Part shown: piece after piece, positions 1 through 11,240 of the stretch
Layout: the number at the start of each line of letters is the position of its first letter
Numbering within the stretch: the first letter of the stretch is position 1
Origin: Stomorhina lunata
Lineage: Eukaryota > Arthropoda > Insecta > Diptera > Rhiniidae
Direction: 5' to 3'
NCBI GenBank assembly: GCA_933228675.1
Contig: OW121742.1
Coordinates: 106,966,940-107,030,939, forward strand
Length of the DNA stretch: 64,000 nt
Notes under the pieces: model-generated
Database searches by the model: none
What the model saw: only the letters and a program-made list of their open reading frames with translations
Told to the model about the DNA's origin: nothing
Position numbers and translations under genes: made by a program

Positions 1-249
1 AACTCTGGCAAAAAATATTAAATTTAGGGAACGTTGGATACCGTTATAGTTCTTATTTTTTGCTTTAAATCTCAGCAAGTGCCGCAACGCCGCTGCTGAG
101 AAAAATGCGGCCTACAGGGCAACTCTGCAGTCAGCAGCTACTAATGGATCTATAGAAAGATATCGAGATAAAAAGACGGAAGAAAAACGACTATTCCGCG
201 GAAAAAAGAAAGATATGGAGAGACGTATTTTTGAGGAGATTGAGTTGTA

Positions 250-1095
250 CAGGGTGGCCCAGAAAGACCGAAGTGGTGTGAATTCCTTATAACTTTTTTT
301 ATTATAATTTTTCTTTTCTTTTCAGTATTTTGTAAAGAAGACTTGGATAATTTATAATGGAGCAATACACAATTGAACAACGTGCCCAAATTGTTGAAAT
401 TTACTTTTCAAATCAACGGTCCATTGTGTTGACTCAGCGTGCATACCGTCGTCAATTTAATGTGCGGGTTGCACCCTCTCAGTCAACAATAAACCGTCTG
501 GTTGCAAATTTTCGAGAACAAGGAGCAGTAAGGAACCTTCCTGATCCCGGCAGACACCGAACTGTCCACACGGCTGACAATATTCAAGTGGTACTGGAGA
601 GTATTCGGGAGGATCCAGAAACATCAACCAGGAGACGTTCGTCACAACTGGGCCTCTCAAGAACGTCGCTGCAGCGAATTTTGCACACCATAGGATTGTT
701 TCCATACAAAATTCAACTTGTCCAAGAATTGAAACCAACAGATTACCAGCAACGACTTGACTATGCAATTTATTTCCAGCAAAAAGCACAAGAGAATCCA
801 AATTTTATTCATAACTTAATAATGAGTGACGAAGCCCATTTTCAATTAAATGGGTTCGTTAACAAGCAAAACTGTAGGATATGGGCTACGGAAAACCCGA
901 GAGTACTTCATCAACGACAATTGCACCCAGTTAAGTGTACCGTTTGGTGCGGTGTTTCTTCAGAAAGGATCATTGGCCCATTTTTTTTTTTGAAAATGAA
1001 TAAATTTAATGTATTTAAAAAAAAATTAAAAAAATATCTCTTAAATAAAAAGTTATGAGCAATTCACACCACTTCGGTCTTTCTGGGCCACCCTG
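250..1095 (+). mobile_element. Internally deleted mariner-like element with 35-bp perfect TIRs
   Basis: The element is 846 bp long. It starts CAGGGTGGCCCAGAAAGACC at 250 and ends with the exact reverse complement at 1095. The terminal 35 bp match perfectly and similarity continues about 15 bp further inward. TA flanks both sides (248-249 and 1096-1097). The transposase frame is internally deleted. Perfect termini around a dead gene suggest recent mobilisation in trans. Confidence 0.9.
357..1058 (+). pseudogene. Truncated mariner transposase (N-terminal two-thirds)
   Basis: The frame opens 107 bp inside the left TIR with MEQYTIEQRAQIVEIY. It shows the N-terminal helix-turn-helix region, the RPY-like 'FPYKIQLVQELKP' segment and the first catalytic motif SDEAHF, followed by NGFVNKQNCRIW and VWCGV. 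It is clearly related to the complete DD41D transposase at 34,172-35,257. After IGPFFF the reading runs into a low-complexity Lys/Asn tail. The blocks equivalent to QQDGATCH (second Asp) and LTPLDYFLWG (third Asp) are missing, so about 130 residues have been deleted and the product cannot be catalytic. It could still bind the TIRs as a truncated protein, but that is speculation. Confidence 0.85.
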
Positions 1096-1360
1096 TATAA
1101 GACACAAAATGAAGTTCGTAAATTTTATCAAAAAAATTAAGCACCAGACGGATGCTTATGACAACTGTATCTTTTCCTGTAAGGACGGCCAAGGAAATCT
1201 GTTTACAGATACAGAAAGCGTATTGAAACTGTGAAAGGAGCACTTTTATAAGTTGTTGTTAGCAAATGAAAGCGATCAAGATGACACGCCTAAACAAATC
1301 AACGGCGACGGCATTATATGTCCACCATCCAAGCAGAATGAGGTTAGAACTGCAATATTT

Positions 1361-1515
1361 ATATATATAATTCCCCGACAACATTCCAATAGGAACAAGG
1401 GGTACTTCTCTCAGACAATGAGCATCCGATTATATTTTTGGACTCATTGAAAAGAAGTTTTGCATAGCCTAATACTCAATAACCAGTGGCTAGCTGCTTT
1501 TTTTAATCTATTTTT
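1361..1515. other. Unassigned spacer
   Basis: AT-rich sequence between the non-LTR fragment and the SINE. It ends in a T-rich run that is probably the SINE's A-rich tail on the minus strand. No gene is seen. Confidence 0.4.
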
Positions 1516-1602
1516 TTTCCAAGTGGGTCTTGCCAGGGATCGAACTTGGGACGTCTGGTATGCTAGGCGGATGACTAGCCTGCTACTCCACGGCGGTTCA
1601 CA
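1516..1602 (-). mobile_element. tRNA-derived SINE-like sequence, copy 1
   Basis: On the minus strand the sequence starts GAACCGCCGTGGAGTAGCAG (A-box-like) and holds AAGTTCGATCCCTGG, a good B-box/T-arm, then an A-rich tail (T-rich on the plus strand, 1497-1520). Anticodon-arm-like CCGCCTAGCATACC lies between. A second copy with the same order is at 48,370-48,475. The arms do not close into a proper cloverleaf, so a tRNA-derived retroposon is more likely than a tRNA gene. Confidence 0.6.
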
Positions 1603-2090
1603 GTCTACATATTAAGGATCAATAATTGTTTTCAAGAAAAAGTTATATTATGTCTTTTAAAAAAGGGTATTGAAATGTTCTAAAACGAAAAATGATCAAA
1701 TTTTTCATCAAACTCAGTAGCTCATGCATTGAATATAGTTTCACTGCTTCAATCTTGATCTCGATTTAATAAAGATACAGAACCTTGATTTTAGTCTGCA
1801 GAAGAAAGTAACTTAATCTCGGATATAGTTCAGGAGATATCAGGAAATCAAAAAAGCTCGACAAAATTCAGTGTTTTTGTTTTTCTTTGGACAAAAACTA
1901 AGTTGGCTCGGTTTTGCACGGTGCTCCCACAATAACCCTGGGAAAGGTGAAAGGTCTTTTGTTTAGATTGAGCGAAAAAAAAAATCGCCGAAATTTACCG
2001 GTGGCAAAACAAAGATCAAAATTTTCTGAAAAAAGTCATATAAATTGTTGAGCATAATTTAAGGAAAAAGTGTTGCAGTCGTTTAGGCGT
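1603..2090. other. Unassigned AT-rich sequence
   Basis: No open frame, repeat unit or RNA signature was recognised. Confidence 0.35.
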
Positions 2091-2830
2091 AACTTTTTAA
2101 TCAAATTGAATTTAAGTGTAAGTCCTGTAGGAGTCCTGACGGATTTCAACCAAAATTAGTAGAGCTCTTTTTTGGGTCAACACGAATTTCATTAGATTCT
2201 GTTGAGAATTACGGCTTATATTGAGAAGAAACATAAGTGAAAAATGGGGGTCCAAAGCAGGTAGCCCAAGGAGTGGACGGATTTCAACCAAAATTAGTTG
2301 AGCTCTTTGTTGAATAAACTAATAGACTTTTGTCAAATTTTTTTCAAATTCCGGTTTATACATTAGAAATAATAATAAATGAAAAATGGGGGTCCAAGGC
2401 AGGTACCTCAAAGAGTCAAGGGATCTCAACCAAAATTAGTATAACTCTTTCTTGGATCAATTAAAAGACGTTTGACAAATTTTTTTTAAATTCTGATGAG
2501 AATTGCGGCTTATACATTGAAAAAAAAAGTTGGTAAAAAATGGGGGTCTAAGGCACGCAAACAAGGAGTCAACTGATTTCAACCAAAATTAGTAGACCTC
2601 TTTCTTAGATTAACTTATAGACGTGTCCCGAATTTTATCAAATTCTGTTAAGAATTACGGATTGTACATGAAAAAGAAAGTTAGGTAAAAACTGGAGGTC
2701 CAAGACAGGTAACCCAAGGGATGGTCTAATTTCAACCAAAATTAATAGAGTTCTTTTTTGAATTAATTGATAGGCGTGTGTTGAATTTCATTAAATTTTG
2801 TTGAGAATTGTTATTGGTGGAACGTAGTAC
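2090..2830. repeat. ~145-bp tandem array, about five units
   Basis: The phrase ATTTCAACCAAAATTAG recurs near 2143, 2281, 2423 (ATCTCAACC), 2575 and 2729 (spacing 138-154 bp). Each unit also carries GTGAAAAATGGGGGTCC or a variant and a GAGAATTACGGCTTATA-like stretch. The units are diverged, so the array is old. Confidence 0.8.
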
Positions 2831-2889
2831 GTCTAGTTCTGAATGGTTAATAACGATTTACTTCCCAAAGTCTCCCAAGAAGTAAATCG

Positions 2890-3420
2890 ATACCGAATTT
2901 AGCGATTGATGCTTTACATAATCGTCCAACTACGCAAGCAATTGACAAAATTGGGAAGAAATTTGAAGAGACTGGAGCGGTTACAAATATTGTAAGGGTT
3001 GTGCATCATCGTTTTGCTCGTTCAGATGAAAATATCGCTGCTGTAAGTTAAAGTCTTGCCGAAGTCCCAAATGTGTCACTTCCTTGTCGTTCTCAGGAAT
3101 TAGGACTGTTTTACGGAGAATATGTGGTTTCAACAAGACGGTGCCAAATGCCACACAACTCGAGCGAATATGGCTTTATTGCAAGAGACATTTCCTGGCC
3201 GCTTAATTTCTCGTCGTGGCGATATTAACTGACGACCAAGATCATGCGATTTGACACCATTCGACTTTTTTTTGTGGGGCCACGCTCTTGAGCACTTAAA
3301 AACCAACATTCGTCAAGTTATGGCTGAAATACCGCCCAAAGCAAAAAAGACAACCTATGTTAAGTACTTACAACCTAAGATTGCGAAAGGATCTTTTAAA
3401 GGCGTTTTTCGAACTTAAAG
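2890..3420 (+). pseudogene. Decayed DD41D-type mariner transposase
   Basis: Broken frames give AIDALHNRPTTQAIDKIGKKF, then FARSDENIAAV, and after a gap FQQDGAKCHTTRANMALLQE followed by RPRSCDLTPFDFFLWGHALE. The spacing from the Asp of QQDG to the Asp of PFDFF is 41 residues between, as in the complete copy at 34.2 kb. The central region with the first Asp is missing, NW is replaced by a stop at about 3,230, and several frameshifts are present. No TIRs were identified. Confidence 0.8.
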
Positions 3421-3734
3421 AGTCTATAATGGACTCTGTTGTTGCAGCTTTATGTGTCAGATTGGTCTTCGATGATTTTACGGCCGACATAACAATTCTT
3501 CCGAGATCAATATTCGCAAATGTTGTGGATTAATTTCTGTCCCTGGTTTAGGTAATGATCAACTTAACACCCTGCGTCGACGAAATACAAGATCTGGCAA
3601 AAATATCGTTGGTGTTCGTGGATAACAACTTAAAGAACTTTGCGTCTAGACTTTGACCTGCACGTCCATAGGCAAGGAAGTGCTGAACGAGCTCTGGATC
3701 AGCTGACAACTGCCCATTTCTGTATGAATGCATA
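3421..3734. other. Unassigned sequence before the minisatellites
   Basis: This ~300-bp stretch is less AT-rich than its neighbours. A 61-codon minus-strand frame (3548-3733) is open but matches nothing recognised. It could be a remnant of a mobile element. Confidence 0.3.
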
Positions 3735-4170
3735 CATCAAAAGTAGAGCTTCTGGAAGATCCAAGTTTGAATGTAGAGTTTCTGGAAGATCCAAGTTTGA
3801 CAGCAGAGCTTCTGGAAGATACAAGTTTGAAAGTAGAGCTTCTAAAAGATTCAAGTTTGAAAGTAGAGCTTCTAAAAGATTCAAGTTTGAAAGTAGAGCT
3901 TCTGGAAGAAACAAGTTTGAAAGAAGGGCTTTTAAAAGATCCAAGTAAAGCTCTTGGAAGATCCAAGTTTAAAAGTAAAGCTATTGAAATATCCACGTTT
4001 AAAAACTGGATTCTTGAAAGATCCACAATTGAAAATAGATCTTTTGAAATATTCACGTTTAAAAACTGGACTCTTGAAGGATCCATGTTTGAAAGTAGAT
4101 CTCTTAGAAGATCCAAGTTTGCAAGTAGATCTCTTAGAAAATCCATGTTTGAAAGTAGAGCTTTAAACAT
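3735..4170. repeat. 30-bp minisatellite, array 1
   Basis: About 14 units share the core GGAAGATCCAAGTTTGAAA with AGTAGAGCTTCT between. The 30-bp period is a multiple of three, so several frames stay open on both strands. I treat these frames as repeat by-products. Confidence 0.9.
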
Positions 4171-4628
4171 TAAACATTTTCAAAACCCATCACTCTTGTT
4201 GGATCGATTTAAGAACTTAGAACAGACATAAGTTTCAGTCACTCACATACACAATACATCACATTAAATTACACTATGCAAAGAGGTAATGGTGGTGGTG
4301 GCGATGCAGTGTATGCGTGTTTGTAATATGTCTCAAAGACTGCGTGGAAGAGTGTGTTTTATATTTGAAAATAACTAGATCAATGTCAGGTAATGCAATA
4401 TATACTTATGTACAAATGTACGATATACTCGTGCATAAATATATATACGATGACATAGAACAGAAACACAAACAGAATTTTTAGAAAATAAATGCAATAC
4501 AAAAACATGTATTTATTTAACTATAAATATAAATGACCTTTATATTAGAATTTATTATTATTGGAAGTTGCCAGACTAAGAGGCGTTGGGGAATATCAAT
4601 TAGAAATGGGGAATATTCATTATTGCAG
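4171..4628. other. Unique spacer between minisatellite arrays
   Basis: It contains a short TGG-rich stretch near 4290 and AT-rich DNA. No gene is seen. Confidence 0.4.
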
Positions 4629-7015
4629 AAGTTCTTAGAAGATCCAAGTTTAAAAACTGCACACTTGGAAGATCCACGTTTAAAATATGGACTCCTGGAA
4701 GACTCAGGTCTGAAAACTGGACTCTTGGAAGACTCAGGTCTGAAAACTGAACTCTTGGAAGATCCACGTTTCAAATCTGGACTCCTGGAAGACTCAGGTC
4801 TGAAAACTGGACTCTTGAAAGACACAGGTCTGAAAACTGAACTCTTGGAAGACTCAGGTCTGAAAACTGGACTCTTGGAAGATCCACGTTTAAAATCTAG
4901 ACTCCTGGAAGACTCAGGTCTGAAAACTGGACTCTTGGAAGACTCAGGTCTGAAAACTGAACTCTTGGAAGATCCACGTTTGAAATCTGGACTCCTGGAA
5001 GACTCAGGTCTGAAAACTGGACTCTTGGAAGACACAGGTCTGAAAACTGGACTCTTGGAAGATCCACGTTTGAAATCTGGACTCCTGGAGGATTCAGGTC
5101 TGAAAACTGGGCTCTTGGAAGACACAGGTCTGAAAACTGAACTCTTGGAAGATCCACGTTTGAAAACTGGACTCCTGGAAGACACAGATCTGAAAACTGG
5201 ACTGTTTGAAGATCCACGTTTGAAAACTGAACTCTTGGAAGATCCACGTTTGAAAACTGGACTCCTGGAAGACACAGATCTGAAAACTGGACTCTTTGAA
5301 GATCCACGTTTGAAAACTGGACTCTTTGAAATCTGGACTCCTGGAAGACTCAGGTTTGAAAACTGGACTCTTGGAAGATCCACATTTGAAAACTGGACTC
5401 TTGAAATTTCCACGTTTGAAAAAAGGATTCTTGGAAGATCCAAGTGTGAAAACTGAACTCTTGGAAGATCCACGTTTGAAAACAGGACTCTTTGAAGTTC
5501 CACGTTTAAGTTAGAGCTCTTGAAGGATCCAAGTTTAAAAGTAAAACTCTAAAATATCCAAGTTTGAAAACTGGAATCTTTAAAGATTAACGTTTGAAAG
5601 TAGAGCCCTTGAAAAATCGAAGTTTGAAAACTAGACTCTGGAAAGATAAAAGTATAAAAGTAGAGATTTTGAAAGATCCACGTTTGAAAGTAGAGCTTTT
5701 GGAAGACCCACGTTAGGGAATAGAGCTCTTGGAAGATCTACGTCTGAAAGTAGAGCTCTTAGAAGATGCACGTTTGAAAGTAGAGCGTTTGGAAGATCCA
5801 CGTTCAAAAGTAAGTAGTACTTTTGGAAGATCTAATTTGAAACGCAGATCACTTGGATTACCCACGTTTGAAAACTAATGTTTGAAAGTAGATCTCTTGG
5901 AAAATCTCAGTTTAAAAATAGAGTTCTTGGAATATCTTCGAAAATTCACTTTTAAAAGTAGTGCTATTGGAAGATCTACGTTTGAAAGTAGTGATTTAGG
6001 AAAATACACGTTTGAAAGTAGAGTTCTTGGAAGATCCATGTTTAAATGAAGAGCTCTTGGAAATACAAGTTTAAAAGTAGAGCTCTTAGAAGATCCTCGT
6101 TTAAAAGTAGAACTCTTGGAAAATCTACGTTTTAAAGAAAAGTGCTTGGAAGATCCACGTTTGAAAGAAGAGCTTCTGGAAGATCCACGTTTGAAATAAT
6201 AGCTCTTGGAAGATCAACGTTTGAAAGTAGAACTCTTAGAAGATCCACGTGTGAAAGTAGAATTCTTGGAAGATCTACGTTTGAAAGTAGATCCCTTGGA
6301 AAATCCACGTTTGAAAGAAGAGCTCTTCGATGATCCACGTTTAAAAGTAGAGCTCTTAGAAGTTCAACGTTTAAAAGTAGTTTTCTTGGAAGATCCACTT
6401 TTGAAAGTAGAACTCATGGAAGATCCACGTTTAACAGTAGAGCTGTTAGAAGATCCACGTTTAAAAGTAGACCTCTTGTAAAATCTATGTTTAAAAGAAG
6501 AGTGCTTGGAAGATCCACGTTTTAAAGTAGAACTCTTGAAAGATTCACGTTTGAAAGTATTCTTGGAAGATCTACGTTTGAAAGTAGATCTCTTGGAAAA
6601 TCCACGTTTGAAAAAAGAGCTCTTCGATGATTCACGTTTCAAAGTAGAACTCTTGGAAGATTTACGTTTGAAATTAGAATTCTTGGAAATTCCACGTTTG
6701 AAAATAGAGCTCTTGGAAGATCTACGTTTAAAAGTAGATTTCTTGGAAGATCCACGTTTGAAAGTAGAATTCTTGGAAAATCTAGGTTTGAAAGTAGATC
6801 CCTTGGATGATCCACGTTTTAAAGAAGAGCTCTTCGATGATAAACGTTTGAAAGTAGAATTCTTGGAAGATTCACGTTTGAAAGTAGAGCTCTTGGAAGA
6901 TCTACGTTTAAAAGTAGGTTTCTTGAAAGATCCGCTTTTGAAAGTAGAACTCATGGAAGATCCACGTTTGAAAGAAGAGCTTTTGGAAGATCCAAATTTT
7001 AAAGTACAAATCTTA
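4629..7015. repeat. 30-bp minisatellite, arrays 2 and 3
   Basis: About 80 units. From 4629 to 5515 two alternating subtypes (GGAAGACTCAGGTCTGAAAA and GGAAGATCCACGTTTGAAA) form 60- to 90-bp higher-order units. From 5516 to 7015 the units are the GATCCACGTTTGAAAGTAGA type and more diverged. Stop-free frames run for up to 328 codons on the minus strand and 307 on the plus strand, with peptide periods such as LLEDPRLKVE. There is no splice or start context supporting a gene. The array lies in the presumed intron of the minus-strand gene. Confidence 0.9.
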
Positions 7016-7655
7016 GACTCCAAGAAAATTCACGTTCTGAAACTATTTCCATTCCAAATTCCCCTACCCAAACGACTGGCATCTCCAAATTTTCACTGTT
7101 TGCTTGTTTCCATACTCATAAACGTAAATAAATATTCAAATGATTCAATAGGTATGCAAGTAAGTTTGTATGTATGTATGTATGTATGTATGTATATACG
7201 TGTGGCTGTCATCACTGTCTCGGCTATTAGTTTTGTTGTTGTTTGTACTCATTTAGTGAACAGTGAATCTCATTTGGAAGCATCCTTGTATCCAATCTCG
7301 AGTATATTAGAAAACACCGCTTGAGCTTGACCTAAATTTTCAAGGAAATTTTGTGAAAATAATAATAAATACAAAATAAAGAGAGAGAAAAAAAATATAT
7401 AAACGAAAATAACACAAATTGCCAGTCGCTGTTTAGCGTCATGTTCTAATTGCAAAAGTTGTAGCAAACAAACTTGGAATGACAGGCGTTGGGGAAGGAA
7501 GAAGGGGAGACGTATAAGTTTATCAATAATGCATTTGGTTAGTTAGTGCAACTATGGAAAATTTGAATACATACAAATATATTTAAAAAAAATGAAATTC
7601 ATGGGATGTATTACAGACTTTGAGAATTAAGATAAATTCATTTGGGATTTTGAAG
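7016..7655. other. Unique spacer with a GTAT microsatellite
   Basis: A (GTAT)n tract lies at about 7168-7195. The rest is AT-rich without a recognisable gene. Confidence 0.5.
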
Positions 7656-8510
7656 ATCTTAATTTAAAACTCTTAGAAGATCCAAATTTGAAAATTAAGG
7701 TCGTGTAAGATCTAAGTTTGAAAATAGAGCTCTTGGAAGATCCACGTTTGAATATTAAGGTCTTGAAATATCTACGTTTGGAAATTAAGCCGTTGGAAGA
7801 TCTGCGTTTGAAAATATAGCTCTTGAAAGATCTACGTTTGGAAGTTAAGGTCTTGGAAGATCTACGTTTGAAAATAGAGCTCTTGGAAGATCCACGTTTA
7901 AAAATTAAGATCTTGGAAGATCATCGTTTGAAAATTAAGGTCTTGGACAATCTACGTTTGGAAGTTAAGGTCTTGGAAGATCTACGTTTGAAAATAGAGC
8001 TCTTGGAAGATTCACGTTGGAAAATTAAGGTTTTGGAAGGTCTACGTTCAAAAATAGACCTCTTGGAAGATCCACGTTCGAAAATAGAGCTCTTTGAAGA
8101 TTCACGCCTGAATTTAAGGTCTTGGAAGATCCACGTTTGAAAATTAGGGTCTTGGAAGATCTACGCTTTAAAAATAGAGCTTTGAATAATAACTTCTTGG
8201 AAGATCCACGTTTGAATAATAACTTCTTGGAAGATCCACGTTTGAATAATAACTTCTTGGAAGATCCACGTTTGAATAATAACTTCTTGGAAGATCCACG
8301 TTTGAATAATAACTTCTTGGAAGATCCACGTTTGAATAATAACTTCTTGGAAGATCCACGTTTAAAAGTAAAGCTTTTGGAAGATCCACGTTTAAAAATT
8401 AAGGTCTTGGGAGATCCACGTTTAAAAGCAGAGCTCTTGGAAGATCCACGCTTAAAAATTAAGGTCTTGGGAGATCCACGTTTTGAAAATAGAGCTCTTC
8501 AAAGATCTGC
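7656..8510. repeat. 30-bp minisatellite, array 4, with a 27-bp subarray
   Basis: Units again carry GGAAGATCCACGTTTGAAA, alternating with AATTAAGGTCTT and AATAGAGCTCTT linkers. From about 8187 to 8360 seven almost identical 27-bp units (AATAACTTCTT plus the core) form a recently homogenised block. Confidence 0.9.
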
Positions 8511-11240
8511 TATTTCATTTGGCGGAGCTTTTGGTATTTAGATCAGCCTTCACATACATTTTCAACATTCCTCAACATCTTTATGGTAATTTAATCTGGA
8601 ATCTAATGAAATCTTCTCAAAAAACATCTCCTTATTCAATCATGGCCTCCAATGAGCTCATATTCCCAACTTGATATTGGGATCCCGAAAGATCTAGACT
8701 CCGAAATGATCTAGTATAGATCTTTGGGATCTCGGAAGATTTTCAACAGAAAATGAGACCCTAACATTCCTAACCATCTTTATCGTAATTTGACCTGGAA
8801 TCTAATGAAATCTTGTTATAAAAACAACGCCTTATTCAATCATGGCCTCCAATGAGCTCATATTCCCAACTTGATATTGGGATCCCGAAAGATCTAGACT
8901 CCGAAATGAACTAGTATAGATCTTTGGGATCTCGGAAGATTTTCAACAGAAAATGAGAACCTAAGTATATCCAAAAGTAAATGTATGTTTATACGAGTTC
9001 GAAATTTGAAAATTCTGCTCTTTTACGCCTTAGAGCTTTAGGTATTTGGAACACCCTTCACATAAGTTTCCAACATTCCACAGCATCTTTATGGTAATTT
9101 GATCTGAAATGACTTAAATAAAGTCTTCTTATAAAACACCAGCTTACTCAATCATAGCCTCCAATGATTTGATATTCCCGTTTGGATTTGGGATTCAGAA
9201 AGATCTAGAAATGATCTAATATAGATCTTTGGGATCCGGGAAGATCTAGACTCCGAAATGATCTAGTATAGATCTTTGGGATCTCGAAAGATTTTCGACA
9301 GAAAATGAGAACCTTAGAACATTCAAAAGTAAATGTGTGTTCATAGGCATTCGAAATTTGAAAATTCTGCTATTTCACTTGGCGGAGCTTTAGGTATTTA
9401 GATCAGCCTTTACATTATTTTCCAACATTTCTAAGCATATTTTTGGAAACTTGATCCGGAATGACTTAATTGAAATCTTTTTATTAAACCATATAAATAC
9501 ATTCGTGGTCTCCAATGAGCTCATATTCCTAACTTGATATTGGGATCCCGAAAGATCTAGACTCCGAAATGATATAGTAAAGATCTTTGGGATCTCGGAA
9601 GATTTTCGACAAAAAAGGTGAGTCTTAGAACATCAAAAAGTAAATGTATGTTCTCACGTCTTAGAGCTTTAGGTATTTAGATCACCCTTGACATTTTTTT
9701 CCAACATTTTTAAGCATATTTTTGGAAATTTGATCTGGAATGACTTAATTGAAATCTTCTTATTCAATCATGCTCTCCAATGAGCTTATATTCTCAACTT
9801 GATATAGGAATCCCGAAAGATCTAGACTCCGAAATTATCTAGTATAGATTTTTGGGATCTTGGAAGATTTTCAACAGAAAATGAGACCCTAAGACCTCCA
9901 AAAGTAAATGTATGTTTCTACGCGTTCGAAATTTGAAAATTCTGCTATTTCACTTAGCGGAGCTTTAGGTATTTAGATCAGCCTTCACATACATTTCCAA
10001 CATTCCTCAACATCTTTATGGTAATTTGATCTGGAATCTATTGAAATCTTCTTAAAAACATCCCCTTATTCAATCATGGCCTCCAATGAGCTCATATTCC
10101 CAACTTGATATTGGGATCCCGAAAGATCTAGACTCCGAAATGATCTAGTATAGATCTTTGGAATCTCGGAAGATTTTCAACAGAAAATGAGACCCTAAGA
10201 CCACCAAAAGTAAATATCTATTCATACGCGTTCGAAATTTGAAAATTTTGCTATCTCACGCCTTAAAGCTTTAGGTATTTGGAGCACCCTTCATATACAT
10301 TTCCAACATTCCTAACCATCTTTATCGTAATTTGACCTGGAATCTAATGAAATCTTATTATAAAACACCGCCTTATTCAATCATGGCCTCCAAAAGTAAA
10401 TGTCTATTCATACGCTTTCGAAATTTGAAAATTTAGCTATTTCACGACTTAAAGCTTTAGGTATTTAGATCAGCCTTCACATACATTTCCAACATTCCTC
10501 AACATCTTTATGGTAATTTGATCTGGAATCTATTGAAATCTTCTTAAAAACATCCCCTTATTCAATCATGGCCTCCAATGAGCTCATATTCCCAACTTCA
10601 TATTGGGATCCCGAAAGATCTAGACTCCGAAATGAACTAGTATAGATCTTTGGGATCTCGGAAGATTTTTAACAGAAAATGAGACCCTAACAACACCAAA
10701 AGTAAATGTCTATTCATATGCGTTCGAAATTTGAAAATTTTACTATCTCACGCCTTAAAGCTTTAGGTATTTGGAGCACCCTTCATATACATTTCCAACA
10801 TTCCTAACCATCTTTATCGTAATTTGACCTGGAATCTAATGAAATCTTATTATAAAACACCGCCTTATTCAATCATGGCCTCCAATCAGCTAATATTCCC
10901 GACTGGTTTTGGGATCCCGAAAGATCTAGACTCCGAAATGATCTAATATCGATCTTTGGGATCCCGAAAGATCTAGACTCCGTAATGAACTAGTATAGAT
11001 CTTTGGGATCTCGGAAGATTTTCATCAGAAAATGAGAACCTAAGACCTCCAAAAGTAAATGTCTATTCATACGAGTTCGAAATTTAAAAATTTAGCTATT
11101 TCACGCCTTAAAGCTTTAGGTATTTGGAGCACCCTTCACATAATTTTCCAACATTCCTAAGCATCTTTATGGTAATTTGATCTGAAATGCCTTAAATGAA
11201 ATCTTCTTATCAAATACCGCCTTAAACATTCACGGTCTCC
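8511..11240. repeat. ~300-bp tandem array with an internal hairpin
   Basis: About nine or ten units of roughly 200-330 bp. Landmarks in each are GGCGGAGCTTTAGGTATTTA or CTTAAAGCTTTAGGTATTTG, CAACATTCCTCAACATC, CTTATTCAATCATGGCCTCC and GGGATCCCGAAAGATCTAG. The last motif pairs with TAGATCTTTGGGATC about 22 bp downstream (for example 8680-8730, 9541-9595, 10107-10160). Units vary in length by internal deletion. No coding potential is seen. Confidence 0.9.

Larger units (their letters stand above)
1..1360 (+). pseudogene. Non-LTR retrotransposon remnant split by a mariner
   Basis: The flanks of the mariner at 250-1095 read as one protein if the mariner and one TA are removed. Before it the frame gives a basic helix ending RRIFEEIELY. 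After it the frame continues KTQNEVRKFY and, past a frame slip, DGQGNLFTDTESVL and EHFYKLLLANES. This resembles the linker between endonuclease and reverse transcriptase in CR1/RTE-type non-LTR elements, where 'NEVRKFY' and 'D..GNL.T....VL..W..HF..LLN' are typical. The expected Trp before KEHF is TGA, and similarity fades near 1,355. It is a dead fragment, and the family assignment is from memory. It may be the same family as the fragment near 23.1-23.7 kb. Confidence 0.6.

Noticed and set aside
4517..5503. Long open frames over the 30-bp minisatellite on both strands
   Set aside because: The frames follow from a stop-free repeat with a period divisible by three. There is no start or splice context, and both strands are equally open.
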